Origin: PALSA-129 sp050014595
GTDB taxonomy: Bacteria; Acidobacteriota; Terriglobia; Bryobacterales; Bryobacteraceae
Assembly: GCA_050014595.1 (NCBI GenBank)
Contig: JBEKDA010000002.1
Location: 140,875 to 204,874, forward strand
DNA: 64,000 nucleotides
Reading direction: 5' to 3'
The translations under genes and the position numbers were made by a program. Positions 44,578 through 53,152 of this stretch are shown here, in pieces (position 1 is the first letter of the stretch; the number at the start of each line of letters is the position of its first letter). Below the pieces are notes generated by a model, which ran no database searches, was not told the origin of the DNA, and was given only the letters and a program-made list of their open reading frames with translations.

Positions 44578-45111
44578 CTAGCCGGCCGGGATTTTTTCCG
44601 CGTGGTCGATGACGATGATCTCAATGGGGGCCTTTTGAGCCTCCAGCTTGAGCCCGAGTTGCTGCTGCAAGGCGCGCTGCCAGGCGGTGATAGAATCGCC
44701 ATCCGGCTCGGGCTTCACTTCGATATCGAAATCGTAAGTGCCCTTGAGGCGAGTCTCATCCAACACGGGAATGAGCGGGCCGTTCGAGCGCGAGGGAGTC
44801 GAGGGATCCTCCAATAAGGGAATGCTGAGTTGGACCGACAGGATGCCGGCGAACTGAGACAGCTCACAGTGAAAGTGGCGAACGCCCATGGAGAACTGAT
44901 TGGCGGAAGCGCCATCACCCTCCTTCGCTTCGTGGATCAGCGGGCCATTCTTCGCCACCGTCAGCGCATAGACGCGCATTTCTTTGGATTCACGGTGGAT
45001 GGCCAGCTTGAAGCGGTCGGCCAGCAGGGTTCGAAGCATCAGCCGCATCCGGTCCCGATCGGCGGGAGTTTCGGCCTTGGCGTCGATGTCGTATTCTTCC
45101 GGATCGAGCCA
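44578..45111 (-). pseudogene. 5'-truncated TIGR03435-family gene
   Basis: The C-terminal part of a TIGR03435 protein, a family expanded in Solibacter-type acidobacteria and of unknown function. The frame reads from 'EEYDIDAKAETPADRDRMRL' through 'DRFKLAIHRESKEMRVYALT' to a normal-looking end. Upstream of about 45111 the frame has stops, and the signal peptide and N-terminal half are absent. The first in-frame ATG is at 45048 (156 codons), in the middle of a conserved block. Confidence 0.65.
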
Positions 45112-45196
45112 GACGACTCATAATCAGCGTCGATTCTACTACAGGGGCTATGGGCTGGTGTATACTCTCCATTGCCCTTGGAGGGGCCAAACGAAG

Positions 45197-45517
45197 ATGC
45201 GCATGATGATGAAGGTGTCGATTCCGGTGGAAGCCGGGAATGCGGCGATTGCGAATGGGACGCTGGGGTCCACCATGCAACGAATTCTGGGGGAGATGAA
45301 GGCGGAAGCGGCGTACTTTACCGCCGAGAACGGAGAGCGAACCGGATTTATCTTTTTCGATATGACGGATTCGTCGCAACTGCCGGCGGTGGCGGAACCG
45401 TTCTTTCTGGCGTTCAATGCACGGATCGCGGTGGCGCCGGCCATGAACGCGCAGGACCTGGCGGCGTCCGCGGCGGGGATGGAGCGCGCCGTGAAGAGCT
45501 ACGGCCCTAAGGGGTGA
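45197..45517 (+). CDS. Small hypothetical protein (DUF3303-like)
   Basis: A 106-residue soluble protein ('MKVSIPVEAGNAAIANGTLG', 'YFTAENGERTGFIFFDMTD') with the size and pattern of a small dimeric alpha/beta-barrel. Function unknown. GGAGG precedes the ATG at a wide spacing, and TATACT upstream (about 45160) may be its -10. Its end overlaps the end of the convergent hydrolase gene by 11 nt. Confidence 0.7.
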   Translation: MRMMMKVSIPVEAGNAAIANGTLGSTMQRILGEMKAEAAYFTAENGERTGFIFFDMTDSSQLPAVAEPFFLAFNARIAVAPAMNAQDLAASAAGMERAVKSYGPKG

Positions 45518-47159
45518 CGGCGGCGCGAAGCAGCTTGTCGAGCTTGGGGAAGGTGGCATCGAGGTAGGCGTTGCCGCCTTCGAAGAGCGGCGCCTGTTTG
45601 CCGCCGCGCATGCCGCCGCCGGCGCTTTCGCCATAGCCGGAATAGAGCTTGTCGACAATCTCCATTCCGGCTATCACCTTGCCGATGGGAGCGAAGCCGT
45701 CCTGGTCCTGCCGGGAGCGGTCGCCCATGACGATGTAGAGCTGGGTGGTGCGGGCATCGGGGCCGGTCATGGCGTAGGCGACGAATCCGCGCGTGTTGCT
45801 ATGAGTGACGGGGTCGTCGGGGAAGTTCTCGTTGCGCCAGACGGAGGCGACGGTGGGATCGCCGGGAATGCCGAATTGGGCGAAGTCGCCGCGGATGACG
45901 CGATAGAAGCGCGAGTCGTCGTAAAAGCCGGCGCGGACCAGGTTATAGAAACGGTCGGCGCCGCGGGGCGCCCAGTCGCGATGGGCTTCGATAGTGAAAT
46001 CGCCCTGGGTGGTCGAGAGTTTCACTTGAAAGAGGGGCGGCGCATTCTGCTTCCAGTAATCGTTGCGGGGATCCATCAGGGCCGCGCGGGGCTCGGATAA
46101 CTGCAGGAGCTCGACCAGATACTTTTTCCAGACGACCGCGCGCGTGTGGGTGCCGTGGCCGCGGGTTTCGTCGCTGGTGGGGATCAGGATGAAGCGGCCG
46201 CGCGGGACCTTCTGGATCTCGCGCTCCAGGATACGGAGCTCGGGCGGGTTGACTTCATCGTCCTCGGAATTGACGGCGAATAGCGGCGCTTTGATCTTGC
46301 CGAGGTTGGGCGCGGGGTTGTAATCGGTGGAGGATTCGTAGGCGTAGAGCATGTCGTTGGCGTCGATGCGGGCGGCCTGCTGGCGGAGACGGGCGACGGC
46401 GGCATCGGCCTGCTGGTGAGTGGGGTTCTGCTTGTGCAACTGAAGGGGGCTGGAGGTCATCATCCACATGGCATACTCGGCGGCGATGAGGCCGTTGACG
46501 GGCGGCTTGGTGTACTCGCCGTTGTTCCAATCGGGATCGCCGCGGATGGCCTGGATGACCATGGCGCGGAACATGCGGTTGCGGCCGGCGATCTCCACCG
46601 GCGCGCAAGCCAGCGGCATCAGGGCGTCCATGTAATCGGGGTATGTCTCGCCCCATACCCAGCTATGCATGCATCCCATCGACGTGCCCATCACCAGGCG
46701 CAGGTGGTCCACATGGAGACCGTCGTGCAGCAGCAGGTAGTCGGCGCGGACCATGTCGTCGTAGGTGTAGCGCGGAAATTTGGCGTGCAGGCCGTCGCTG
46801 GGCTTGCTGGATTTGCCGTGGCCGATGGCGTCGGGGAGGATGATGTAATATTTTTCGATGTCGAGCGGCTGGCCTTTTCCAAAGAGCTCGCCGGCGAAGC
46901 CCGGGTTGGTGGCGAAGGGGTGGCCGCTGCCGGTGGTGCCGTGCATGATGATGACGGCGTTATTTACGTGGCCGGCGGCATCGCGTGCAGGAGCGCCCAG
47001 GGTGGTGTAGTGCAGGCGCAGTTCGGCCATCTGTTCGCCGGACTTGAATTGGAAGTTGTGGGCGATCCAGTCGCCTTCCTGGTTGGGGAATAGCGGTTGA
47101 TTCTGGGGCTGAGCCCAGCAGGCCGCGGAGAGCAAAAAGACCGCCAAGGGACGAATCAT
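45507..47159 (-). CDS. Fusion of a MetX-like alpha/beta hydrolase and a cyclophilin
   Basis: A 550-residue exported protein (signal peptide MIRPLAVFLLSAACWA). Residues about 20-375 are an alpha/beta hydrolase close to homoserine O-acetyltransferases: 'VIIMHGTTGSG', the nucleophile elbow 'VMGTSMGCMHSW', and a late 'ETRGHGTH' with the likely catalytic histidine. Residues about 395-540 are a cyclophilin-type peptidyl-prolyl isomerase: 'FTIEAHRDWAPRGADRFYNL', 'FYRVIRGDFAQFGIPGDP' and 'GFAPIGKVIAGMEIVDKLYS'. One continuous frame with no sign of assembly error. The two activities are not an obvious pair; perhaps a hydrolase with a built-in folding helper. Confidence 0.85.
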   Translation of the reverse strand: MIRPLAVFLLSAACWAQPQNQPLFPNQEGDWIAHNFQFKSGEQMAELRLHYTTLGAPARDAAGHVNNAVIIMHGTTGSGHPFATNPGFAGELFGKGQPLDIEKYYIILPDAIGHGKSSKPSDGLHAKFPRYTYDDMVRADYLLLHDGLHVDHLRLVMGTSMGCMHSWVWGETYPDYMDALMPLACAPVEIAGRNRMFRAMVIQAIRGDPDWNNGEYTKPPVNGLIAAEYAMWMMTSSPLQLHKQNPTHQQADAAVARLRQQAARIDANDMLYAYESSTDYNPAPNLGKIKAPLFAVNSEDDEVNPPELRILEREIQKVPRGRFILIPTSDETRGHGTHTRAVVWKKYLVELLQLSEPRAALMDPRNDYWKQNAPPLFQVKLSTTQGDFTIEAHRDWAPRGADRFYNLVRAGFYDDSRFYRVIRGDFAQFGIPGDPTVASVWRNENFPDDPVTHSNTRGFVAYAMTGPDARTTQLYIVMGDRSRQDQDGFAPIGKVIAGMEIVDKLYSGYGESAGGGMRGGKQAPLFEGGNAYLDATFPKLDKLLRAAVTP

Positions 47160-47234
47160 AAGGCAGAGCTTATCACGTCCGCCGGCGGCGGATGGCGGCG
47201 GGCAGGTGGCACCGCCTGCCCCACCTTGTCCCGG

Positions 47235-47672
47235 CTAGCGCTGAATCTTCTGGAGGTATTCCACCAAGGCGTCGATGCGCATTCCGCCGAAGGTTTCGTT
47301 GACGCTGATGGACTTGAAGGTGTCACCCCAGGTGGGCATCTCGATGTTGCCGTGAGCGGCTACGGCGTCCACGCCGGTCAGGATGTTTTTCACATGCAGG
47401 ACGGGGAACTTGCCGCTATTCTGCCGGCTCAGTTGAGTGAGATCCGTAGCCCTGACCTTCAGGGCACTCGCGGCGGGGCCCTTGCCCTTGCCATCGGGGC
47501 CGTGGCAAACGGCGCAGAATTGGCGATACAGGTCATCCCCCTTAAAGGTATTGGCGGACTTGGCGTTTTCAACCTTGATCTGTTTTGTCTGTGCATCAAC
47601 TGCAGTGGCGGCGAAGGCGACCAGCGTCACCATAATCGCGCATATAAGAGCTAGGAATCCTAATTCCCTCAT
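47235..47672 (-). CDS. Small exported c-type cytochrome
   Basis: A 145-residue protein with an N-terminal signal or anchor segment (about 5-27) and one haem-binding motif CAVCH (Cys53, Cys56, His57); 'IEMPTWG' near 112 offers the methionine ligand. A single-haem electron carrier in the periplasm. It stands alone. Confidence 0.9.
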   Translation of the reverse strand: MRELGFLALICAIMVTLVAFAATAVDAQTKQIKVENAKSANTFKGDDLYRQFCAVCHGPDGKGKGPAASALKVRATDLTQLSRQNSGKFPVLHVKNILTGVDAVAAHGNIEMPTWGDTFKSISVNETFGGMRIDALVEYLQKIQR

Positions 47673-47805
47673 GGCTCCATGTTATGTCAATTCATTTGAC
47701 ACCGGTAGCGGAAAGTATAGAGTTTTGCATAATCACAACATGGAGGTGGTGCTACCGGCTAAATATTTGGAATATAGGGCCGTTAGGTCGCCAAACGGCA
47801 GAGAT

Positions 47806-50436
47806 CTACTCGTGTCGTAGAGCGATCACGGGGTCTACGCGCGCGGCGCGATGCGACGGCAGCCACGCCGCCAGCGCCGCGACCGCAACGAGCACGGCGA
47901 CAGCGACCGAGAACGATAACGGGTCCACGGGCGAAACCTCGAACAGCAGGCCGCGCACGACTCTTGCGAGTGCCAGTGAACCGGCCAGACCCGCGGCGAC
48001 GCCGGCAGCCGTCCAAACTCCGGCGTGCTTCTGCACCTGCAGGGCGATATCCCGCGGACGCGCGCCCAAGGCCATGCGGACGCCGATCTGGCGGGTCTGC
48101 TGCGCCACCAGGAACGAGAGCACGCCGTAGAGTCCGACGGCTGCCAGAAGCAACCCCAGCGCGGCGAACAACGCCACCAGGAAAGCGAGAAAGCGCGGGC
48201 GGTCGCGGAAGCGGTCGACCCGCGTTTCCATGGTTTCGATGGTCACGGGCAGCGAAGGGTCGAGCGTGGCAAACTCATGGCGGATGAATTGAGTCAGAGG
48301 CGCGACGGAAGCGCCGGAGAAGGCAGAGGCGCGGAACAGCGCCACGCCGTCGCGCGAGAATTGAGTCGACGCATTGATTCGCAGGCGGTAGTACTCGGGA
48401 TCGGAAGGCGCCGTGAGGCCGGCGTTTTTGACGTCGGCCGCGACTCCGACGATTTGCTGCCAATGGTCATCGGCCTCCAGGCAGATGAGCTGGCCGAGGG
48501 GACTTTCGTCGCCGAACATACGTCGGGCGAGAGTGGCGCTCAGGATGACCGGCGAATCGGGCAACGCGCGATCCTGGTCGGTGAAGTCGCGGCCGGACAG
48601 GATGGCGATACCCATCGTCTGGAAGTAGAGCGGAGTGACCCAGCGGAATTCCACCATCCCGCCGTTCTCCGCGACCGGCGGATGTCCCGAAATGACGATG
48701 TTGGAATAGGGCCGGCCCATGGAGCCGCGGGGCGGAATGGAATCGGAAAGCGCAAACGAAGCCACGCCGGGAAGATTGCGCAGGCGCCGCTCCAGCTCGG
48801 TGAAGAAGGCAGCCTGTGCCTGGGCCGAGCGATAGCGCTGCGGCCGCAGCGTGAAGGAAGCGGTCACCAGGCGGGCGGGCTGGTAGCCGAGCGCCTGGTT
48901 TTCCAGCTTCCAGAGGCTGCGCAGGAAGAGCGATGCGCCGGTCAGCAGCACCAGCGAAATGGCGATTTGAGCGGAGATGAGCACTTTGCGAAACAGGGTG
49001 CGCGCCGCGCCCGCGGTGTGCCATCCGGCGAGAAACTCGGCGCGCGGCCGTTCCAGGGCCGGCGCCATGCCGAACAAAACTGCGGACGCCATGGAGGCGG
49101 CCAGGGCGAAGAGCAGCACGCGCACATCGATCCTGGCCTGACTGAGCCGCAGCATCCCCTCCGGCGCCAGCCGCACGAAAATCCGCAGCAGCAGCCATGC
49201 GGTGGCGCAGCCGGCGGCGCCTCCGGCGATGCCCAGCACCAGGCTTTCGGTCAGCGTCTGGCGGATCAGGCGGCCGCGGCCGGCGCCGATGGCGGCGCGC
49301 ATGGCCAATTCGCGGCGCCGCGCCGCGGCGCGCGCCAGCAGAAGGTTGGCGACGTTGGCGCACGCCACCAGCAGCAGGGCCAGCACCGATCCGAAGAGCA
49401 TCCAGGATGCCGCCTTCACGTCGTGAATCTGGCGGTCGCGCAAGGAACGAACCACCAGGCGGACTTCGGAGCGCAACTGCGGCGGGACATCTTTCGCCAG
49501 GCAGTCTTCAAAGAGCGGCCACAGGCTGTCGCGGGCCTGCGCGATAGTGACGCCATCGCGGAGCCGCGCGAAGGTGCGCAAGAAAGAGCTGGAGTTGGCG
49601 GAACGCGGCAGCGCGGCGTTCAGGCGCTCCGGAATCAGGATATCGGCGTCGCCGAGTTGCGGCATCTGGAAATCGCGGGGCAGCACGCCCACCACGCGCA
49701 CGCGCTCCTCATCCAGCACGATGGTCTGCCCCAGGATCTTGGCGTTGCCGCCGTATGCGCTCTGCCAGAGGGCGTAGGAAAGCAGGACCACGGTGGGGGC
49801 GTGCGGCTGGTCGTCCTCCGTGTTGAAATCGCGGCCGATGGCGGGGACGGCGCCGAAAGTGCGAAGAAAATTGGCCTCCACGTAAAAGCAGGAAAGGCGG
49901 CGCGGCGTGTCGCCGGCCAGGAGATCGCAAGCGGAAGCCGGCCGCATGGAGGTGATGGACTGGAACGCCGCCGGCTGGCGGCGCCAATCGAGATAGCTGC
50001 TGACCACGTTGAACTCGTTATCGTCGACCGGCCCGAAATAACCCAAGGAAACGAGCTGGCTGTCGTGGGGATACGGCAGGCGGCGAAAGAGCAGGGGATC
50101 GACCACGCTGAAGACCGCCGTGGACGCGCCGATGCCGATGGCCATGGTGGCGATGGCTACCAGGGCGACGGCGGGCGACCGGCGGAATCCGCGAAGAGCC
50201 AGCCGCACGTCCTGCAGAAGAGCTTCGATCCACGGGCTGATATGCACGGCGCGGAGCGCCTCCAGCGCCGCCAGTTTGCTGCCGAAGCGGCGGCTGGCGG
50301 CGCGCTCGGCCTCTTCCGCCGGGAGACCGCCGGCGCGGTGCCAGTCCGCGCGCATGGCCAGGTGGCTTTCGATTTCGTCGCGCCATTCGGCTTCGCGCGC
50401 GCGGCGCCGCCGGAGCCAGTGCAAGAGAGTTTTCAT
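47806..50436 (-). CDS. MacB-like (ADOP) permease
   Basis: An 876-residue membrane protein. A cytoplasmic N-terminal segment ('REAEWRDEIESHLAMRADWH') precedes a first FtsX-like domain ('GFRRSPAVALVAIATMAIGI'), a large periplasmic domain, three central membrane segments with 'LLLVACANVANLLLARAAAR', a second periplasmic domain and a final FtsX-like domain ('VGLYGVLSFLVAQQTRQIG'). This duplicated layout without an ATPase is the acidobacterial ADOP family, of unknown substrate. The ATG at 50436 overlaps the padR stop by 4 nt, so the two genes are co-expressed. Confidence 0.88.
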   Translation of the reverse strand: MKTLLHWLRRRRAREAEWRDEIESHLAMRADWHRAGGLPAEEAERAASRRFGSKLAALEALRAVHISPWIEALLQDVRLALRGFRRSPAVALVAIATMAIGIGASTAVFSVVDPLLFRRLPYPHDSQLVSLGYFGPVDDNEFNVVSSYLDWRRQPAAFQSITSMRPASACDLLAGDTPRRLSCFYVEANFLRTFGAVPAIGRDFNTEDDQPHAPTVVLLSYALWQSAYGGNAKILGQTIVLDEERVRVVGVLPRDFQMPQLGDADILIPERLNAALPRSANSSSFLRTFARLRDGVTIAQARDSLWPLFEDCLAKDVPPQLRSEVRLVVRSLRDRQIHDVKAASWMLFGSVLALLLVACANVANLLLARAAARRRELAMRAAIGAGRGRLIRQTLTESLVLGIAGGAAGCATAWLLLRIFVRLAPEGMLRLSQARIDVRVLLFALAASMASAVLFGMAPALERPRAEFLAGWHTAGAARTLFRKVLISAQIAISLVLLTGASLFLRSLWKLENQALGYQPARLVTASFTLRPQRYRSAQAQAAFFTELERRLRNLPGVASFALSDSIPPRGSMGRPYSNIVISGHPPVAENGGMVEFRWVTPLYFQTMGIAILSGRDFTDQDRALPDSPVILSATLARRMFGDESPLGQLICLEADDHWQQIVGVAADVKNAGLTAPSDPEYYRLRINASTQFSRDGVALFRASAFSGASVAPLTQFIRHEFATLDPSLPVTIETMETRVDRFRDRPRFLAFLVALFAALGLLLAAVGLYGVLSFLVAQQTRQIGVRMALGARPRDIALQVQKHAGVWTAAGVAAGLAGSLALARVVRGLLFEVSPVDPLSFSVAVAVLVAVAALAAWLPSHRAARVDPVIALRHE

Positions 50437-50759
50437 ACGAACCTCAATAGCCGCTTCACGCCCTTCGAAAGAGCGTTCCAATCGGATTCAGCTTCTTCGA
50501 GCCGTTTGCTTCCGCGCGCAGTCAACGAATAGAAGCGGGCCTTGCGGCCGCTTTCCGTGATGCGCCATGCGCCCGCGATCAGCTTTTCCCGTTCCAGACG
50601 ATGGAGGGCGGGATAAAGGGAGCCTTCCTCGACGCGCAGCAGCCCGTCGGAGATGGTCTCCACGTGAAGCGCGATTCCGAATCCGTGGTTGGGCCCGCGC
50701 TCCAGGGTTTTCAGAAGCAGCAGCTCCAAGGTGCCCTGCAAATGATCGGCCCTTTTCAT
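50433..50759 (-). CDS. PadR-family transcriptional repressor
   Basis: A 109-residue winged-helix protein: 'LQGTLELLLLKTLERGPNHG', 'VEEGSLYPALHRLEREKLI' and 'RKARFYSLTARGSKRL' are the PadR pattern. It precedes and overlaps the ADOP permease gene it probably controls. An inverted repeat over its own promoter (50767-50782) is the likely binding site. Confidence 0.92.
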   Translation of the reverse strand: MKRADHLQGTLELLLLKTLERGPNHGFGIALHVETISDGLLRVEEGSLYPALHRLEREKLIAGAWRITESGRKARFYSLTARGSKRLEEAESDWNALSKGVKRLLRFV

Positions 50760-50766
50760 CAATACA

Positions 50767-50807
50767 CCCTAGTGAACTAGGGTAGCGATCTAGGGAAGGA
50801 TTGTCAA
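50767..50807 (-). promoter_or_regulatory. padR-ADOP promoter with PadR operator
   Basis: On the minus strand: TTGACA (50807-50802), exactly 17 nt, TACCCT (50784-50779). The palindrome CCCTAG-TGAA-CTAGGG (50767-50782) covers the -10, and a further half-site CTAGGG lies at 50790-50795 in the spacer. This supports autorepression by PadR. Confidence 0.7.
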
Positions 50808-50906
50808 GCCTGTGAGACAGACCACCGCCGTCCGTGGTCTGTCAGGCCTGGCTGAACCACGGCTGGTTGACAGACGACAAAAAGCGATCGCCGGTCCCAC
50901 CTCTGA

Positions 50907-51908
50907 CTACGGTTCTTTCGGAATCAGCAGCACCTGGTTGGAGCAGCCGCGGACGTCGATGCGGAAACGCTTGGGGCCGGATAGCAGCTTGATGGTGTCG
51001 GGGAATCCGGGGGCGTAGCCGGAAAGTTGATAGTCGCCCGCTTCCAGGCCGTCGAACAGGAACTTTCCGGAGGGGTCGGAGTGCGTGTAGCGCATCCCGC
51101 TCGCAGACTTCAGCTCCACCGTAACGCCCGGGACGGGCGAGTCGATCTTATCGGCGTCGCGCTGCTTGACCTGATAGAGCGTGTCGAAGGTGGTGAACCC
51201 TTCCAGACGTCCCGATGCCGCCTTGCGCTCCTTGTAAAAATAGAGGTAGGCAAGGTCCCCTCCGGCGTCCGACAGGCGGCGCGTGCGCGTGCAACTGTCG
51301 GTTTCCATGATGTTGGTGTCTTCGTCGCTGTCGGCGTAAACCAGATACGTCTCACCGGTCTGGAAATCGAAACCGCAATCGCCGAAGGGCGTCCAGACGT
51401 CGAAGACCTGGTCTTTGGTGTCATCATCGTCGTCCTTGGCCCTGGCATCTTTGCCCGCGTCCTTTTCTCTGTCTTTCGCTTTCTGGTCGTCATCGTCGTC
51501 GCCGTTGCGAAAGACGGTGCCGACGCGGAATCGGACGCGCTTGCCGTGGCCGAGCACGGCGGAAAAGAGATCCACCAGGGATTTTTGCGAGTCGGCCTTG
51601 TCGAGGCGGCCTCGTTGATCCTCCGGGAGGTCGGGGAAAGTCTTACGGAAGACGTCCTTCAAAGTGGCCAGGTTCTGGGGCGAGCGATTGGAAAGGAAAC
51701 GCTCATTGGCCTGGTTGAGCTGTTGGAGCGACGGGCGGCGCGAGAGGCTCCAATCGCTCAAGAAGGTGGGCGAAATAGATTCGACGGTGCCGATGAAGAC
51801 GGTGCTGCTGTAAGCGACCTCGTTGCAAACCGGGACGGTGACCTGGCAGCCGCAAGGGAAGGCCGGGCGAGCCAGAAGCGCCAGCGAACACAGTAACGCA
51901 CCCTTCAT
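50907..51908 (-). CDS. Exported protein with carboxypeptidase-regulatory-like domain
   Basis: A 333-residue protein starting at the ATG at 51908 (MKGALLCSLALLARPAFPCG); the cysteine after 'PAFP' may be a lipobox. The N-terminal part, 'CNEVAYSSTVFIGTVESISP', resembles a TIMP/NTR-like start. The middle has an unusual low-complexity run of Asp and Lys (about 145-185), and the C terminus is a beta-sandwich ('VPGVTVELKSASGMRYTHSD'). Function unknown; probably cell-surface. Its start region faces that of the TlpA-like gene. Confidence 0.7.
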   Translation of the reverse strand: MKGALLCSLALLARPAFPCGCQVTVPVCNEVAYSSTVFIGTVESISPTFLSDWSLSRRPSLQQLNQANERFLSNRSPQNLATLKDVFRKTFPDLPEDQRGRLDKADSQKSLVDLFSAVLGHGKRVRFRVGTVFRNGDDDDDQKAKDREKDAGKDARAKDDDDDTKDQVFDVWTPFGDCGFDFQTGETYLVYADSDEDTNIMETDSCTRTRRLSDAGGDLAYLYFYKERKAASGRLEGFTTFDTLYQVKQRDADKIDSPVPGVTVELKSASGMRYTHSDPSGKFLFDGLEAGDYQLSGYAPGFPDTIKLLSGPKRFRIDVRGCSNQVLLIPKEP

Positions 51909-51963
51909 CTGCTTCCATGCTATCACTGGCGGCACTATGCTAACGTTGGAGCCGGAGGTGCCG

Positions 51964-53142
51964 ATGCGCCCATTTTTCCTTTCATTCCTCTTGTTACCTA
52001 CGGTGTTCGCCCAGGCGTTGCCCGATGCGGATGCGCTGGTCAAGGATCAGGCCGCCGCCATAAAGAAACATGCCGCCATGCGCTACGACGGCGACATGAA
52101 CATCGAAATGACCGGCCCGATGCCCATGAAAATGACCGGGGAGATCTCGATGGCTTTTCAGAACCCCGGCAAACTGCGGATGGACAGTAAGATCCAGGGC
52201 ATCAGCATCCTCATGGTGTCGGACGGAGAAACCACCTGGGCTTACAATTCGATGGCCAACCAGTACGTGAAAAAAAACGTCGCGATGGGGCTCGCGGGGA
52301 TCATACAGATGATGGGTATGCAGAACGTGCCCGACATTTCGAAAATGTCCACCACCAGCAAGACCTTGCGCGACGAAACTCTGGAAATCGACGGCCAGAA
52401 GCATGAGTGCTGGGTGGTGGAAACCAAAGTCGGCAACATGGAGATTCCCCAAGCCCAGGGGGCCAAGGTCAGCGACATGGTGATGACCACGTGGCTCGAC
52501 AAGAAACTGGGGTTTGACTTACAGTTCGCCGTGTCGATGAAGATGGACGTGGCGGGCAACTCGATCGGGATGAACCAGAAAATGGTGAAGAAGAATCTCA
52601 AGCTGGATGAGCCCATGCCGGATTCGTTCTTCGCCTTCACACCTCCGGCGGGCGCCACGGAAACCGAGAATCTGATGGGCTCGACGCTACCCAAAGCCGA
52701 TCTGGCCGGCAAAGACGCGCTGGCCTTCGACATCAAAGCGCTGGACGGCAAGTCTTACAGCCTGGCGGCCCTCAAGGGCAAGCCGGTGCTGCTCGATTTC
52801 TGGGCCACCTGGTGCGGCCCGTGCCGGAAAGCCATGCCGGTGGTGGAGAAAATGTACCAGGATTTCAAGGACCAGGGGCTGGTGGTTCTGGCCGTCGATG
52901 CGGGCGAGGCGCGCGCTGCGGTGGAAGAGTTCTTGAAGAAGACCCCTATGCCGTATCCGGTGGCGCTGAGCGGCGAATCGAGCATCACGGAGTCGTATCA
53001 CGTAGCGGCCTTCCCAACTTTTGTGATGATCGGGCGCGACGGAAAGATTGTGGCGCACCTGATCGGCTACGGTGGGGAAGCCGAGCTGCGGGACATGGCG
53101 AAGAAAGCCGGCCTGGCGGAAGCGGCGGCCAAGCAGCAATGA
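51964..53142 (+). CDS. LolA-like domain fused to a TlpA/ResA thioredoxin
   Basis: A 392-residue exported protein (signal peptide MRPFFLSFLLLPTVFA). The N-terminal part (about 20-230) reads as a LolA/outer-membrane lipoprotein carrier-like sheet ('MAFQNPGKLRMDSKIQGISI'); the C-terminal part (about 250-385) is a thioredoxin of the TlpA type with the active site 'WATWCGPCRKAMPV' and the cis-Pro region 'VAAFPTFVM'. It likely reduces periplasmic disulfides. The ATG at 51964 has GGAGG 6 nt upstream. Confidence 0.85.
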   Translation: MRPFFLSFLLLPTVFAQALPDADALVKDQAAAIKKHAAMRYDGDMNIEMTGPMPMKMTGEISMAFQNPGKLRMDSKIQGISILMVSDGETTWAYNSMANQYVKKNVAMGLAGIIQMMGMQNVPDISKMSTTSKTLRDETLEIDGQKHECWVVETKVGNMEIPQAQGAKVSDMVMTTWLDKKLGFDLQFAVSMKMDVAGNSIGMNQKMVKKNLKLDEPMPDSFFAFTPPAGATETENLMGSTLPKADLAGKDALAFDIKALDGKSYSLAALKGKPVLLDFWATWCGPCRKAMPVVEKMYQDFKDQGLVVLAVDAGEARAAVEEFLKKTPMPYPVALSGESSITESYHVAAFPTFVMIGRDGKIVAHLIGYGGEAELRDMAKKAGLAEAAAKQQ

Positions 53143-53152
53143 AGCTTGCGGC

